Counted from the stretch's first letter, positions 15,985 to 25,701 are shown. The stretch: DNA of 64,000 nt from Streptomyces caelestis (GCF_001279005.1 NZ_LGCN01000210.1:186001-250000); one strand, 5' to 3'. Numbers and translations are program-made. Notes: a model not told the origin generated them from the sequence alone.

Positions 15985-18705
15985 TCAGCGGTGGTCGCTG
16001 CCCGCCGACGTGACGGCCGCGCGGCCGGCCTCCAGGCGGGCGACCGGGATGCGGAACGGGGAGCAGGAGACGTAGTCCAGGCCGACCTGGTGGAAGAAGT
16101 GGACCGACTCCGGGTCGCCGCCGTGCTCGCCGCAGACGCCGAGCTTCAGGTCGGGGCGGGTGGCGCGGCCGGCCTTCGCGGCGGCGGCGACCAGCGAGCC
16201 CACGCCGTCCTTGTCGATCGTCTCGAACGGCGACACCCCGAAGATGCCCTTCTCCAGGTAGGCCGTGAAGAAGGAGGCCTCCACGTCGTCCCGGGAGAAG
16301 CCCCACACCGTCTGGGTGAGGTCGTTGGTGCCGAAGGAGAAGAACTCCGCCGCCTCGGCGATCTGGCCGGCGGTCAGCGCGGCGCGCGGCAGCTCGATCA
16401 TCGTGCCGATGGCGAGCTTCAGCCTGGTGCCGGTGGTCCGCTCGACCTCGGCGATGACCTGGTCGGCCTCCTCGCGGACGATCTCCAGCTCCTGGACCGT
16501 GCCGACCAGCGGGATCATGATCTCCGCACGGGGGTCGCACTTGGCCGCCCGGCGCTCGGCCGCCGCCTCCGCGATGGCCCGCACCTGCATGGTGAACAGG
16601 CCCGGGATGACGAGGCCGAGACGGACGCCGCGCAGACCCAGCATCGGGTTCTGCTCGTGCAGCCGGTGCACGGCCTGGAGCAGGCGCAGTTCGTTCTCGT
16701 GCGGCTCCTGCCGGGACTCGGCGAGCGCGACGCGGACCGACAGCTCGGTGATGTCGGGCAGGAACTCGTGCAGCGGCGGGTCGAGCAGGCGGATGGTGAC
16801 CGGGAGGCCGTCCATCGCCTCGAAGAGCTCCACGAAGTCCCGCTTCTGGAGCGGGAGCAGGGCCTTGAGGGACTCCTCGCGCTCGGCCTCGGTGTCGGCC
16901 AGGATCAGGCGTTCGACCAGCTCGCGGCGGTCGCCGAGGAACATGTGCTCGGTACGGCACAGGCCGATGCCCTGGGCGCCGAAGCGGCGGGCGCGCAGCG
17001 CGTCCTCGGCGTTGTCGGCGTTGGCCCGCACCCGCAGCCGGCGCTTGCGGTCGGCGAAGGCCATCATCCGGTGCACGGCCTCGACCAGTTCGTCGGCGTC
17101 GTCGGCGCCCGGGTGCATCCGGCCCTCGAAGTACTCGACGACCGGGGAGGGGACGACCGGGACCTCGCCCAGGTAGACCTTGCCGGACGAGCCGTCGATG
17201 GAGACGACGTCGCCCTCCTCCACGACCTGCCCGCCGGGCACGGTCATCCGGCGGCGCTTGGTGTCGACCTCCAGCTCCTCCGCGCCGCAGACACAGGTCT
17301 TGCCCATGCCGCGCGCCACCACGGCCGCGTGGGAGGTCTTGCCGCCGCGCGAGGTGAGGATGCCCTCGGCGGCGATCATGCCGTCCAGGTCGTCGGGGTT
17401 GGTCTCGCGGCGGATCAGGATGACCTTCTCGCCGGAGCGGGACCACTTCACGGCGGTGTACGAGTCGAAGACCGCCTTGCCGACCGCCGCGCCCGGGGAG
17501 GCGGCGATGCCGCGGCCGACCTGCTCGACCTTGGCGCTCTCGTCGAAGCGGGGGAACATCAGCTGGGCGAGCTGGGCGCCGTTGACGCGGGTCAGCGCCT
17601 CGGCCTCGTCGATCAGGCCCTGGTCGACCAGCTGCGTGGCGATGCGGAAGGCGGCGCCCGCGGTGCGCTTGCCGACGCGGGTCTGGAGCATCCACAGCTG
17701 GCCGCGCTCGATGGTGAACTCGATGTCGCAGAGGTCCTTGTAGTGGTTCTCCAGGATCTCCATGATCTGCATGAGCCGGTCGTACGACTTCTTGTCGATC
17801 GACTCCAGCTCGGCGAGCGGCACGGTGTTGCGGATGCCCGCGACGACGTCCTCGCCCTGCGCGTTCTGCAGGTAGTCGCCGTAGACGCCCTGGTGTCCGG
17901 AGGCGGGGTCGCGGGTGAAGGCGACGCCGGTGCCGGAGTCGGGGCCGAGGTTGCCGAAGACCATGGAGCAGACGTTGACGGCGGTGCCGAGGTCGTGCGG
18001 GATGCGCTCCTGGCGGCGGTAGAGCTTGGCGCGGTCGCCGTTCCAGGAGTCGAAGACGGCCTTGATGGCGAGGTCCATCTGCTCGCGCGGGTCCTGCGGG
18101 AAGTCCCGGCCGGCCTCGGTCTTGACGATCTTCTTGAACTTGGTGACGAGCTTCTTGAGGTCGGCGGCCTCCAGCTCGGTGTCGACGGTGACCTTCCTGG
18201 CCGCCTTCGCCGCGTCCAGCGCGTCCTCGAACAGCTCGCCGTCGACGCCGAGGACGGTCTTGCCGAACATCTGGATGAGGCGCCGGTAGGAGTCCCACGC
18301 GAACCGCTCGTCGCCGGCCTGCCGGGCGAGGCCCTGCACGGACTTGTCGGAGAGGCCGATGTTGAGGACGGTGTCCATCATGCCCGGCATGGAGAACTTG
18401 GCCCCGGAGCGGACCGACACGAGGAGGGGGTCGTCGGCCTGGCCGAGCTTCTTGCCCATGGTCGCTTCGAGGGCGTCGAGGTGCGCACTCACCTCGTCAC
18501 GCAGTGCCGCCGGCTCCTCGCCACTGTCGAGGTAGGTCTTGCAGGCCTCGGTGGTGATGGTGAAGCCGGGCGGGACGGGAAGGCCCAGGTTGGTCATCTC
18601 GGCGAGGTTGGCGCCCTTGCCGCCGAGCAGGTCCTTCAGGTCCTTGTTGCCCTCGGTGAAGTCGTAAACGAACTTCGCTACGTGGGGGTCTTTGTTTTCC
18701 GACAC
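15985..18705 (-). CDS. ppdK: Pyruvate, phosphate dikinase
   Basis: 906 residues, full length; interconverts pyruvate + ATP + Pi with PEP + AMP + PPi. The N-terminal nucleotide-binding domain begins KFVYDFTEGNKDLKDLLGGK. The swivelling domain carries the catalytic His in TSRGGKTSHAAVVARGMGKT (about residue 455). The C-terminal PEP-binding barrel shows GLCRTEHMF, the active-site region FFSFGTNDLTQ and the conserved Cys in LGVCGEHGGDP. A GTG start at 18705 is preceded by GAGGAG. In streptomycetes it probably adjusts PEP supply at the PEP-pyruvate node. The 570-bp upstream region is rich in palindromes. Confidence 0.97.
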   Translation of the reverse strand: MSENKDPHVAKFVYDFTEGNKDLKDLLGGKGANLAEMTNLGLPVPPGFTITTEACKTYLDSGEEPAALRDEVSAHLDALEATMGKKLGQADDPLLVSVRSGAKFSMPGMMDTVLNIGLSDKSVQGLARQAGDERFAWDSYRRLIQMFGKTVLGVDGELFEDALDAAKAARKVTVDTELEAADLKKLVTKFKKIVKTEAGRDFPQDPREQMDLAIKAVFDSWNGDRAKLYRRQERIPHDLGTAVNVCSMVFGNLGPDSGTGVAFTRDPASGHQGVYGDYLQNAQGEDVVAGIRNTVPLAELESIDKKSYDRLMQIMEILENHYKDLCDIEFTIERGQLWMLQTRVGKRTAGAAFRIATQLVDQGLIDEAEALTRVNGAQLAQLMFPRFDESAKVEQVGRGIAASPGAAVGKAVFDSYTAVKWSRSGEKVILIRRETNPDDLDGMIAAEGILTSRGGKTSHAAVVARGMGKTCVCGAEELEVDTKRRRMTVPGGQVVEEGDVVSIDGSSGKVYLGEVPVVPSPVVEYFEGRMHPGADDADELVEAVHRMMAFADRKRRLRVRANADNAEDALRARRFGAQGIGLCRTEHMFLGDRRELVERLILADTEAEREESLKALLPLQKRDFVELFEAMDGLPVTIRLLDPPLHEFLPDITELSVRVALAESRQEPHENELRLLQAVHRLHEQNPMLGLRGVRLGLVIPGLFTMQVRAIAEAAAERRAAKCDPRAEIMIPLVGTVQELEIVREEADQVIAEVERTTGTRLKLAIGTMIELPRAALTAGQIAEAAEFFSFGTNDLTQTVWGFSRDDVEASFFTAYLEKGIFGVSPFETIDKDGVGSLVAAAAKAGRATRPDLKLGVCGEHGGDPESVHFFHQVGLDYVSCSPFRIPVARLEAGRAAVTSAGSDHR

Positions 18706-19274
18706 GGGTCTCGACTCCTCGAGGACGCGGTGGCTGCCCTGACGTCGAGGAATGTACCCAGATCAAAGGCTTCTGGGTACGTCCACTTGTGCGTCATGCG
18801 CCTGTAACCACTCATCCGCCAGCGGATCGAAAGTCAAAGCGTGGCAAGCCGGGACGGCCGAATGTTTTCACCTCTTGAACGCGCAACCCTCCTCCCTCGC
18901 CCCCCAGTCGCTCATGTGAGCGACAATCTCCACGTTTGATTTCGCTCGATGAACGATCAAGAGGTGGCACCGAGTGCCACCCTTTGAGAAGTACAGCCAC
19001 CCATGATCCGCTCATCTGAGCGCCACCCTCATCAAGGGTGGCGAGAATCACGCTGCCACAGCGCGCCGGATTTCACCATGCGGACCGTCTCCGGCACCCC
19101 GCTCCCCCGGCCCCGGCGCCCCACCCCCTCCGCGGCGCCCCGGCACCCCCCGGCGCACGACATCCCCGGTCGGATGAACACACCGTCCACTCCGCCCGTA
19201 CGGAACGACGGCGGACCCGGACCCCCACGCCGGGTCCGCCTCCCACCGGGCTCGGCACGGAAGGAACCCCCGGG
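18706..19274. promoter_or_regulatory. Divergent intergenic region (569 bp) with four palindromes
   Basis: Between the divergent ppdK and sulfatase genes. Palindromes: GTCGCTCA-tg-TGAGCGAC (18907-18924); a 31-bp imperfect palindrome around GGTGGCAC-cga-GTGCCACC (18957-18987); CGCTCA-tc-TGAGCG (19009-19022), which repeats the first motif; and CGCCACCCT-catca-AGGGTGGCG (19021-19043). The first and third share CGCTCA-N2-TGAGCG and look like two sites for one regulator. I cannot match them to a known actinobacterial regulator. They differ from HspR (HAIR), CIRCE and DasR sites. Confidence 0.65.
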
Positions 19275-20951
19275 TTGCCTGTCTTCACACGCCTGCGCGA
19301 CGCGCGCGACGCGCACCCCGCCGCCGCCCGCGCCCTCCGTCGGACGCTGCACGTCCTCGCCGCCGCCCTCGTCGTCGGCGCCCTCCTGCTGCCGAACACC
19401 GCCCCGGGGCTGCGGCCCGACCGGTTCACGCGGATACCGGCGGAGGCGATCGTCGGGGCCGTCCTGCTGCTCGCCCTGCCGCGCCGGCCGCGGATCGTCG
19501 TGGCGGCGCTGTACGGGGCGGGCATCGGCGTCCTGACCGTGCTGAACCTGCTGGACATCGGGTTCACCGAGTACCTGGGCCGCGGCTTCAACGTCGTACT
19601 CGACTGGGGGCTGCTCGACGACGCGCGGAGCTATCTCGCCGACTCGATGGGCTCCACGGCCGCGACCGCCGCCGCCGTCGGCGCGGTCGTCCTCGCCCTG
19701 CTCCTCGTGACCGTCACGGCGCTGGCCACCGTCCGGCTCGGCGACCTGCTGGCCCGGCACCGCGTCCGCGCCACCCGGGGCGCGCTGATCGCGGGGACGG
19801 CGTGGGTCGCCTGCGCCGCGCTCGGCGTCCAGGTCTCCGGCACGCCGGTCGCCTCCGACCGCGCCGCGGGCGCCCTGAAGGGGCAGACGCGGCGCGTGGT
19901 GGACACCCTGCGCGACGAGGCGGCGTTCGCGAAGGAGGCGCGGACGGACGCCTTCGGCGCCACTCCCCCCGACCTGCTCGTCCCGGACCTGCGCGGCAAG
20001 GACGTCGTCTTCGCCTTCATCGAGAGCTACGGCCGCACAGCCGTCGAGGACCCGCTGATCGCCCCCGGCGTCACCCGCACCCTCGACGCCCGCACCGCCG
20101 CGCTCGCGAGGGCCGGCTACCACGCCCGCAGCGGCTGGCTCACCTCGGCGACGTACGGCGGCAGCAGCTGGCTCGGCCACTCCACGGCCCTGTCCGGCCT
20201 GTGGATCGACAACCAGCAGCGCTACCGCACCGTCACCTCCGGCGACCGCCTCACCCTCACCGGGGCGTTCCGGAAGACGGGCGCCTGGGACACCGTCGGC
20301 GTCATGCCGGGCGTGCAAAAGGCCTGGCCGGAGGCGCGGTGGTACGGCCTGGACAAGGTTTACGACGCCTTCGACCTCGGCTACCGGGGGCCCAAGTTCA
20401 GCTGGTCGACCATGCCGGACCAGTACGCCCTGGAGGCCTTCCAGCGCCTGGAGCACGGCCGCGAGCGCGACCGGCCGCTGATGTCGGAGATCATCCTCAC
20501 CTCCAGCCACCAGCCCTGGGCGCCCCTGCCGGAGCTGGTCGACTGGGACGAACTGGGCGACGGCTCGGTGTTCGGGGCCATCGAGAAGGCGGGCAGGAAG
20601 ACGTCCGACGTCATCGCCGACTCCACCGAGTCCCGGCGGGAGTACGGCAGGGCGATCGCGTACTCGGTCGCCGGCCTCACCCAGTGGCTGGAGCGCTACG
20701 GCACCGACGACACGGTCCTCGTCTTCCTCGGCGACCACCAGCCCATCGCCCGCGTCAGCGGCGACCGCGCGAGCCGGGACGTGCCGGTGTCGGTCGTCGC
20801 CAAGGACCCCGAGGTGCTGGAGAAGATCGACGCCTGGAACTGGACGGAGGGCCTCCGCCCGGCGCAGGACGCGCCCGTGTGGAAGATGAGTTCCTTCCGC
20901 GACCGCTTCCTGACGGCCTACGGGTCCACGCCCCGCCCCACGAAGGGCTGA
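19275..20951 (+). CDS. Membrane-bound sulfatase/LTA-synthase-like hydrolase
   Basis: 558 residues from a TTG at 19275 with AAGGAA upstream. About five N-terminal helices (e.g. LHVLAAALVVGALLLP, VGAVVLALLLVTVTALATV) are followed by a large extracellular alkaline-phosphatase-fold domain. That domain shows VVFAFIESYGRTAVEDP (metal/nucleophile region), SWLGHSTALSG and the metal-binding FLGDHQPIARVSG near the end. It probably acts on phosphoglycerol- or phosphate-ester-containing envelope polymers. Actinobacteria lack classical Gram-positive LTA in many cases, so the substrate is open. Divergent from ppdK; no operon partners. Confidence 0.85.
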   Translation: MPVFTRLRDARDAHPAAARALRRTLHVLAAALVVGALLLPNTAPGLRPDRFTRIPAEAIVGAVLLLALPRRPRIVVAALYGAGIGVLTVLNLLDIGFTEYLGRGFNVVLDWGLLDDARSYLADSMGSTAATAAAVGAVVLALLLVTVTALATVRLGDLLARHRVRATRGALIAGTAWVACAALGVQVSGTPVASDRAAGALKGQTRRVVDTLRDEAAFAKEARTDAFGATPPDLLVPDLRGKDVVFAFIESYGRTAVEDPLIAPGVTRTLDARTAALARAGYHARSGWLTSATYGGSSWLGHSTALSGLWIDNQQRYRTVTSGDRLTLTGAFRKTGAWDTVGVMPGVQKAWPEARWYGLDKVYDAFDLGYRGPKFSWSTMPDQYALEAFQRLEHGRERDRPLMSEIILTSSHQPWAPLPELVDWDELGDGSVFGAIEKAGRKTSDVIADSTESRREYGRAIAYSVAGLTQWLERYGTDDTVLVFLGDHQPIARVSGDRASRDVPVSVVAKDPEVLEKIDAWNWTEGLRPAQDAPVWKMSSFRDRFLTAYGSTPRPTKG

Positions 20952-20961
20952 TCAGCCCCCG

Positions 20962-22128
20962 TCAGCCCCCGGAGGTGTCCAGTTCCGCGTCCTCGCCGAC
21001 GCCCGCGCAGTCGTACGGGTCCTTCAGCCAGCCGTCGGGCAGCACCACCCGGTTGTTGCCGGACGTACGGCCGCGGGGGCCGTCGGCGCCGGCCGGCCAG
21101 GGCTGGTCGAGGTCCAGCTCGTCGAGCCCGGCCCGCAGCTCCTCCAGCGAGGAGGTGATCGCGAGCCGCTTGCGCATCTCGGAGCCGACCGCGAAGCCCT
21201 TCAGGTACCAGGCGACGTGCTTGCGGAAGTCGATCACCCCGCGCGACTCGTCGCCGATCCACTCCCCCAGCAGCGTGGCGTGCCGGACCATGACGTCGGC
21301 GACCTCGCGCAGGGTGGGCCGCGCACAGGCGTCCGTCCGCCCCTCGAAGGCCGCGACCAGGTCCGCGAACAGCCACGGCCGGCCCAGGCAGCCCCGGCCC
21401 ACGACCACCCCGTCGCAGCCGGTCTCGCGCACCATCCGCAGCGCGTCCCGGGCCGACCAGATGTCGCCGTTGCCGAGCACCGGGATCTCCGGGACGTGCT
21501 CCTTCAGCCGGGCGACGGCGTCCCAGTCGGCGGTGCCGCCGTAGTGCTGGGCGGCGGTGCGGCCGTGCAGCGCGATGGCGGTCACGCCCTCCTCGACGGC
21601 GATCCGGCCGGCGTCCAGGTAGGTCAGGTGGTCGTCGTCGATGCCCTTGCGCATCTTCATCGTCACCGGCAGGTCCCCGGCCCCGCCGACCGCCTCGCGC
21701 AGGATGGAGCGCAGCAGGTTCCGCTTGTACGGGAGGGCCGAGCCGCCGCCCTTGCGGGTCACCTTGGGGACCGGGCAGCCGAAGTTGAGGTCGATGTGGT
21801 CGGCGAGGTCCTCCTCCGCGATCATGCGGACGGCCTTGCCGACGGTCGCCGGGTCGACGCCGTACAGCTGGATGGAGCGCGGCTTCTCGCTCGCGTCGAA
21901 CCTGATCAGCTGCATGGTCTTGTCGTTGCGTTCGACCAGCGCCCGGGTGGTGATCATCTCGCTGACGAACAGGCCCTTGCCGCCGCTGAACTCCCGGCAC
22001 AGGGTGCGGAAGGGGGCGTTGGTGATCCCGGCCATGGGGGCGAGCACGACGGGCGGCAGGACCGCGTGCGGGCCGATGCGCAGGGTCGTGTTCGGGGCCG
22101 CGTTCAGGGTGGGCGTGGGCGTGGACAT
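20962..22128 (-). CDS. dusB: tRNA-dihydrouridine synthase
   Basis: 388 residues from ATG 22128 (MSTPTPTLNAAP); two further in-frame ATGs upstream (22143, 22158) are possible. FMN-dependent TIM barrel that reduces uridines of tRNA D-loops: PPVVLAPMAGITNAPFR, the catalytic-Cys block DLNFGCPVPKVTRKGGGSAL, TMKMRKGIDDDHLTY, ALHGRTAAQHY and IPVLGNGDIWSARDAL are all present. Convergent with the sulfatase gene, 10 bp apart. Confidence 0.95.
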   Translation of the reverse strand: MSTPTPTLNAAPNTTLRIGPHAVLPPVVLAPMAGITNAPFRTLCREFSGGKGLFVSEMITTRALVERNDKTMQLIRFDASEKPRSIQLYGVDPATVGKAVRMIAEEDLADHIDLNFGCPVPKVTRKGGGSALPYKRNLLRSILREAVGGAGDLPVTMKMRKGIDDDHLTYLDAGRIAVEEGVTAIALHGRTAAQHYGGTADWDAVARLKEHVPEIPVLGNGDIWSARDALRMVRETGCDGVVVGRGCLGRPWLFADLVAAFEGRTDACARPTLREVADVMVRHATLLGEWIGDESRGVIDFRKHVAWYLKGFAVGSEMRKRLAITSSLEELRAGLDELDLDQPWPAGADGPRGRTSGNNRVVLPDGWLKDPYDCAGVGEDAELDTSGG

Positions 22129-22198
22129 TGCCCCATTGTCCCGCATGCCGAGGGGCACCCGGTACGTCGGCGCACGAAGACCGTGTACCGGTCATTAG

Positions 22199-22228
22199 TT
22201 AACCGCACTATCGAAACGCGCGTACGAT
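22199..22228 (+). promoter_or_regulatory. Predicted promoter of the DHA2 exporter
   Basis: TTAACC (22199-22204), an 18-bp spacer and TACGAT (22223-22228) stand 7 bp before the ATG at 22236. That spacing predicts a leaderless mRNA; no Shine-Dalgarno is present. Confidence 0.45.
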
Positions 22229-22235
22229 GGCACCC

Positions 22236-23681
22236 ATGCCCGAGCTCAGCCACGGCCGCCGCATGCTGGTGCTCGCGATCTGCTGCATGAGCCTGCTGAT
22301 CGTGAGCCTGGACAACACGGTCCTCAACGTCGCCCTGCCCGCCCTGCAGAGGGATTTCCACGCGAGCACCTCGGGTCTGCAGTGGACCGTCGACGCGTAC
22401 ACGCTCGTCCTGGCCTCCCTGCTGATGCTCGCGGGCTCCACGGCCGACCGGATCGGCCGCAGACGGGTGTTCATGGCGGGCCTGGTGGTCTTCACCCTCG
22501 GCTCGGTGCTGTGCTCCCTGGCCCCGGACCTGTCCTGGCTGGTCGTGTTCCGGATGGTGCAGGCGGTCGGCGGCTCGATGCTCAACCCGGTCGCCATGTC
22601 GATCATCACCAACACCTTCACCGACCCCCGCGAGCGGGCCCGCGCGATCGGCGCGTGGGGCGCGGTCGTCGGCATCTCGATGGCCGCGGGACCGCTGGTC
22701 GGCGGGCTGCTGGTGGAGTCGGTCGGCTGGCGCTCCATCTTCTGGATCAATCTGCCGGTGGGCCTGGCCGCGCTGCTGCTCACCTGGCGCTTCGTCCCGG
22801 AGTCCCGCGCCCCGAAGGCCCGCCGCCCGGACCCGGTCGGCCAGCTCCTGGTGATCGTCCTGTTCGGCTCCCTGACATACGCGATCATCGAGGCCCCGCA
22901 CGCCTCCCTCCCGGTGACCGCCCCCTTCGCCGCCGTCGCGCTGATCGCCCTGCTCGCCCTCCTGCGCTACGAGTCCCGCCGCCGCGAACCCCTCGTCGAC
23001 CTGCGCTTCTTCCGCTCCGCTCCGTTCAGCGGGGCCACGGTGATCGCCGTGAGCGCGTTCGCCGCGCTCGGCGGCTTCCTGTTCCTGTCCACGCTGTACC
23101 TGCAGAACGTACGGGGGCTGAGCGCCCTGGACGCGGGTCTGTGGATGCTCCCGATGGCCGTCCCGACCTTCCTGTGCGCCCCGCTCTCCGGCCGGCTGGT
23201 CGGCAGCCGGGGCCCGCGTCTGCCGCTGCTGATCGCGGGGACCGCGATGACGGTGAGCGGGCTCCTCTTCGCCCTCTTCGAGGCCGAGACGTCGAACACG
23301 ACCCTCTTCCTCGGCTACGCCCTGTTCGGCGTCGGCTTCGGCTTCGTCAACGCCCCGATCACCAACACGGCCGTCTCCGGCATGCCGACCGCCCAGGCGG
23401 GGGTGGCCTCGGCGGTCGCGTCCACCAGCCGTCAGCTGGGGCAGGCGCTGGGGGTGGCGGTGATCGGCGCGGTGCTGGCGGCGGGGGTGGGTTCGTCGTC
23501 GTACGCGGAGACGTTCGTGACGGCGGCGCGGCCGGGCTGGTGGATCCTCGTGGGGTGCGGCCTCGCGGTGCTGGCCGTGGGCGCGCTGACCTCGGGCCGC
23601 TGGGCCCGCACAACCGCCGAACGGACGGCGGAACGCCTGGAGTCGACGGAGATGCGCCGGAGCGCGGACGCAACCGCCTGA
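22236..23681 (+). CDS. DHA2-family (EmrB/QacA) MFS drug exporter
   Basis: 481 residues from ATG 22236 (MPELSHGRRML); an ATG at 22227 overlaps the -10 element and is less likely. It has about 14 membrane helices. Family motifs: SLDNTVLNVALPAL (helix 1), LAGSTADRIGRRRVFMAGL (motif A), GAWGAVVGISMAAGPLVGG (motif C of exporters). Proton-driven efflux of a lipophilic compound is likely; the substrate cannot be read from sequence. No TetR or MarR regulator adjoins it, which is unusual for this class. Confidence 0.92.
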   Translation: MPELSHGRRMLVLAICCMSLLIVSLDNTVLNVALPALQRDFHASTSGLQWTVDAYTLVLASLLMLAGSTADRIGRRRVFMAGLVVFTLGSVLCSLAPDLSWLVVFRMVQAVGGSMLNPVAMSIITNTFTDPRERARAIGAWGAVVGISMAAGPLVGGLLVESVGWRSIFWINLPVGLAALLLTWRFVPESRAPKARRPDPVGQLLVIVLFGSLTYAIIEAPHASLPVTAPFAAVALIALLALLRYESRRREPLVDLRFFRSAPFSGATVIAVSAFAALGGFLFLSTLYLQNVRGLSALDAGLWMLPMAVPTFLCAPLSGRLVGSRGPRLPLLIAGTAMTVSGLLFALFEAETSNTTLFLGYALFGVGFGFVNAPITNTAVSGMPTAQAGVASAVASTSRQLGQALGVAVIGAVLAAGVGSSSYAETFVTAARPGWWILVGCGLAVLAVGALTSGRWARTTAERTAERLESTEMRRSADATA

Positions 23682-24026
23682 GACCACCGCCCCGCTGTCC
23701 GCTGCCCGCCGTCCGCTGCCCCGCTGCCCCGCCGCCCCGCGGTCCTCTGTCCGCCGCCCCGCCGTCCGCCGCCCCGCCGCCCCGCCGCCCCGCGGGCAAT
23801 CGTGCCGCAGGGCGGCACGGGTGGGCGCGGCGGCACCCCGCGAGCGCCGGGCTGCGCGAACACCCCCCGGCCCACACCCACGCGGCCACGGAACGTCGCC
23901 CCGCGCACGCTCCTCGCCGCCCCGGGGGCGCCCTCCGGGGCGGCGAGGCACCGGGGAAGGCACGACTGCCCGCGCTGAACGCGGGGCAGTAGAACGGCGA
24001 CCACCGCCCCGGCCTCCGGAGGAGTC
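23682..24026. other. Intergenic, 345 bp: low-complexity tract plus dispersed repeat
   Basis: The first 110 bp are an irregular run of CCGCCCCG and CCGTCCGC words. The rest contains copy A of the dispersed repeat (23792-23870) and about 150 bp without recognisable features before the next gene. No coding sequence recognised. Confidence 0.6.
23792..23870 (+). repeat. Dispersed repeat, copy A (short form)
   Basis: Begins GCGGGCAATCGTGCCGCAGG and ends with the CACCCCGCGAGCGCCGGGC-type segment. Compared with copies B (61267-61417) and C (63788-63935) it has both flanks but lacks the central hairpin module. Confidence 0.7.
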
Positions 24027-24269
24027 ATGCCGCAGATCGACACGAGCAAGGTCAGCCGCTGGGACCTGCACGGCCGCGCCTACGTCGTCCACATCCAACG
24101 CACCGGCACGCGGCGGACGGTCCGGTGCGCCACCTGCGGCTGGCACAGCGGCGCCCGGTTCCTGCCGTGGCTCAAGGCGCAGGAGCACCTGGCACAGGCG
24201 CACCAGGCGACGGTGGACCCGTCGAACCGGCGGGTGCCGAGCGCGAGGCCCCCGGTGCCGGACCACTGA
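24027..24269 (+). CDS. Small CxxC/His zinc-finger-like protein
   Basis: 80 residues with a Shine-Dalgarno (GGAGGA) before ATG 24027. Motif CATCGWHSGARFLPW followed by AQEHLAQAHQ gives a CxxC-x(n)-H-x4-H arrangement typical of a single zinc finger. The rest is basic and probably disordered (SNRRVPSARPPVPDH). Its stop codon lies inside the loop of the terminator hairpin at 24244-24292. Similar small proteins are common in Streptomyces; function unknown. Confidence 0.75.
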   Translation: MPQIDTSKVSRWDLHGRAYVVHIQRTGTRRTVRCATCGWHSGARFLPWLKAQEHLAQAHQATVDPSNRRVPSARPPVPDH

Positions 24270-24292
24270 ACGGTCCGGCACCGGGGGCCTCG
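24244..24292. terminator. Bidirectional terminator with a 21-bp perfect stem
   Basis: Arms 24244-24264 and 24272-24292 (starting CGAGGCCCCCGGTGCCGG) pair perfectly around the 7-base loop ACTGAAC, which contains the stop codon of the upstream gene. A short A run follows on the plus strand. It also lies 27 bp beyond the glyS stop and can serve both genes. Confidence 0.9.
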
Positions 24293-24318
24293 ACGAAAAA
24301 CCCGCGAAACGACCAGTA

Positions 24319-25701
24319 CTAGGCGCCGATCAGGCGGGCCGCCAGGTACCCCTCGATCTGGTCGAGCGAGACGCGCTCCTGCTTCATGGTGTCGCGCTCG
24401 CGCACGGTCACCGCGTTGTCGTCCAGCGTGTCGAAGTCGACGGTGACGCAGAACGGCGTGCCGATCTCGTCCTGGCGGCGGTAGCGGCGGCCGATGGCGC
24501 CGGCGTCGTCGAACTCGATGTTCCAGTTCTGCCGCAGCGCCTGCGCCAGCCCCTTCGCCTTCGGCGACAGCTCGGCGTTGCGGGACAGCGGGAGCACGGC
24601 CACCTTCACCGGCGCGAGGCGGTGGTCGAGCCGCAGCACGGTCCGCTTCTCCATCTTGCCCTTGGCGTTGGGCGCCTCGTCCTCGATGTAGGCGTCGAGC
24701 AGGAAGGCGAGCATCGCCCGGCCGACACCGGCCGCCGGCTCGATGACGTACGGCGTCCAGCGCTCGCCGGCCTCCTGGTCGTAGTAGGCCAGGTCCTGGC
24801 CGGAGGCCTTGGAGTGGGCGCCGAGGTCGTAGTCGGTGCGGTTGGCGACGCCCTCCAGCTCGCCCCACTCGCTGCCGCCGAACTGGAAGCGGTACTCGAT
24901 GTCAGCGGTGCGCTTGGAGTAGTGGGAGAGCTTCTCCTTCGGGTGCTCGTACCACCGCATGTTCTCCTCGCGCAGGCCGAGACCGGTGTACCAGTTCCAG
25001 CGCTGCTCCATCCAGTACTCCTGCCACTTCTCGTCCTCGCCCGGCTTGACGAAGAACTCCATCTCCATCTGCTCGAACTCGCGGGTGCGGAAGATGAAGT
25101 TGCCGGGCGTGATCTCGTTGCGGAAGGACTTGCCCATCTGGGCGATGCCGAACGGCGGCTTCTTGCGCGAAGCGGTCTGCACCTGGGCGAAGTTGGTGAA
25201 GATGCCCTGGGCGGTCTCGGGGCGCAGGTAGGCGATGGAGCCGGAGTCCTGCGTCGGGCCGAGGTGGGTGGAGAGCAGGCCCGAGAACTGCTTGGGCTCG
25301 GTGAAGGTGCCCTTGTTGCCGCAGTTGGGGCAGTTGAGGTCGGCGAGGCCGCCCGTGGGGGCGTGGCCCTTCTTCTCCTCGTACGCCTCCTCCAGGTGGT
25401 CCGCGCGGAACCGCTTGTGGCAGGAGGTGCACTCGGTCAGCGGGTCCGTGAAGGTGGCGACGTGGCCGGAGGCGACCCACACGTCCGGGGCCAGGATCAC
25501 GGACGAGTCGATACCGACCACGTCCTCGCGCGAGGTGACCATGTAGCGCCACCACTGGCGCTTCAGGTTCTCCTTGAGCTCGACACCCAGCGGTCCGTAG
25601 TCCCAGGCGGCACGCTGGCCGCCGTAGATCTCACTGCAGGGGAATACGAAGCCACGGCGCTTGCTCAGGCTGACGATGGTGTCGATCTTGTCGGCGGCCA
25701 C
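24319..25701 (-). CDS. glyS: Glycyl-tRNA synthetase (alpha2 type)
   Basis: 460 residues from a GTG at 25701. Class II signatures: [20 protein letters not shown] (motif region 1), [21 protein letters not shown] (motif 2) and [10 protein letters not shown] (motif 3). A zinc-binding-like pair, CTSCHKRF and CPNCGNKG, is inserted after motif 1. The anticodon-binding domain ends the protein. Divergent from znuA; the pairing with a zinc operon is notable because the enzyme itself has two Cys pairs, but glyS shows no Zur box of its own. Confidence 0.97.
   Translation of the reverse strand: MAADKIDTIVSLSKRRGFVFPCSEIYGGQRAAWDYGPLGVELKENLKRQWWRYMVTSREDVVGIDSSVILAPDVWVASGHVATFTDPLTECTSCHKRFRADHLEEAYEEKKGHAPTGGLADLNCPNCGNKGTFTEPKQFSGLLSTHLGPTQDSGSIAYLRPETAQGIFTNFAQVQTASRKKPPFGIAQMGKSFRNEITPGNFIFRTREFEQMEMEFFVKPGEDEKWQEYWMEQRWNWYTGLGLREENMRWYEHPKEKLSHYSKRTADIEYRFQFGGSEWGELEGVANRTDYDLGAHSKASGQDLAYYDQEAGERWTPYVIEPAAGVGRAMLAFLLDAYIEDEAPNAKGKMEKRTVLRLDHRLAPVKVAVLPLSRNAELSPKAKGLAQALRQNWNIEFDDAGAIGRRYRRQDEIGTPFCVTVDFDTLDDNAVTVRERDTMKQERVSLDQIEGYLAARLIGA

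Noticed and set aside
15991..18807. A 938-residue open frame antisense to ppdK
   Set aside because: Shadow of a full-length, conserved enzyme gene.
18957..18987. HspR (HAIR) or CIRCE element upstream of ppdK
   Set aside because: Core GGTGGCAC/GTGCCACC and its 3-bp centre do not fit CTTGAGT-N7-ACTCAAG or CIRCE.
23690..23795. CRISPR-like or VNTR array of CCGCCCCG words
   Set aside because: Units are irregular and have no unique spacers; it is low-complexity GC-rich DNA.
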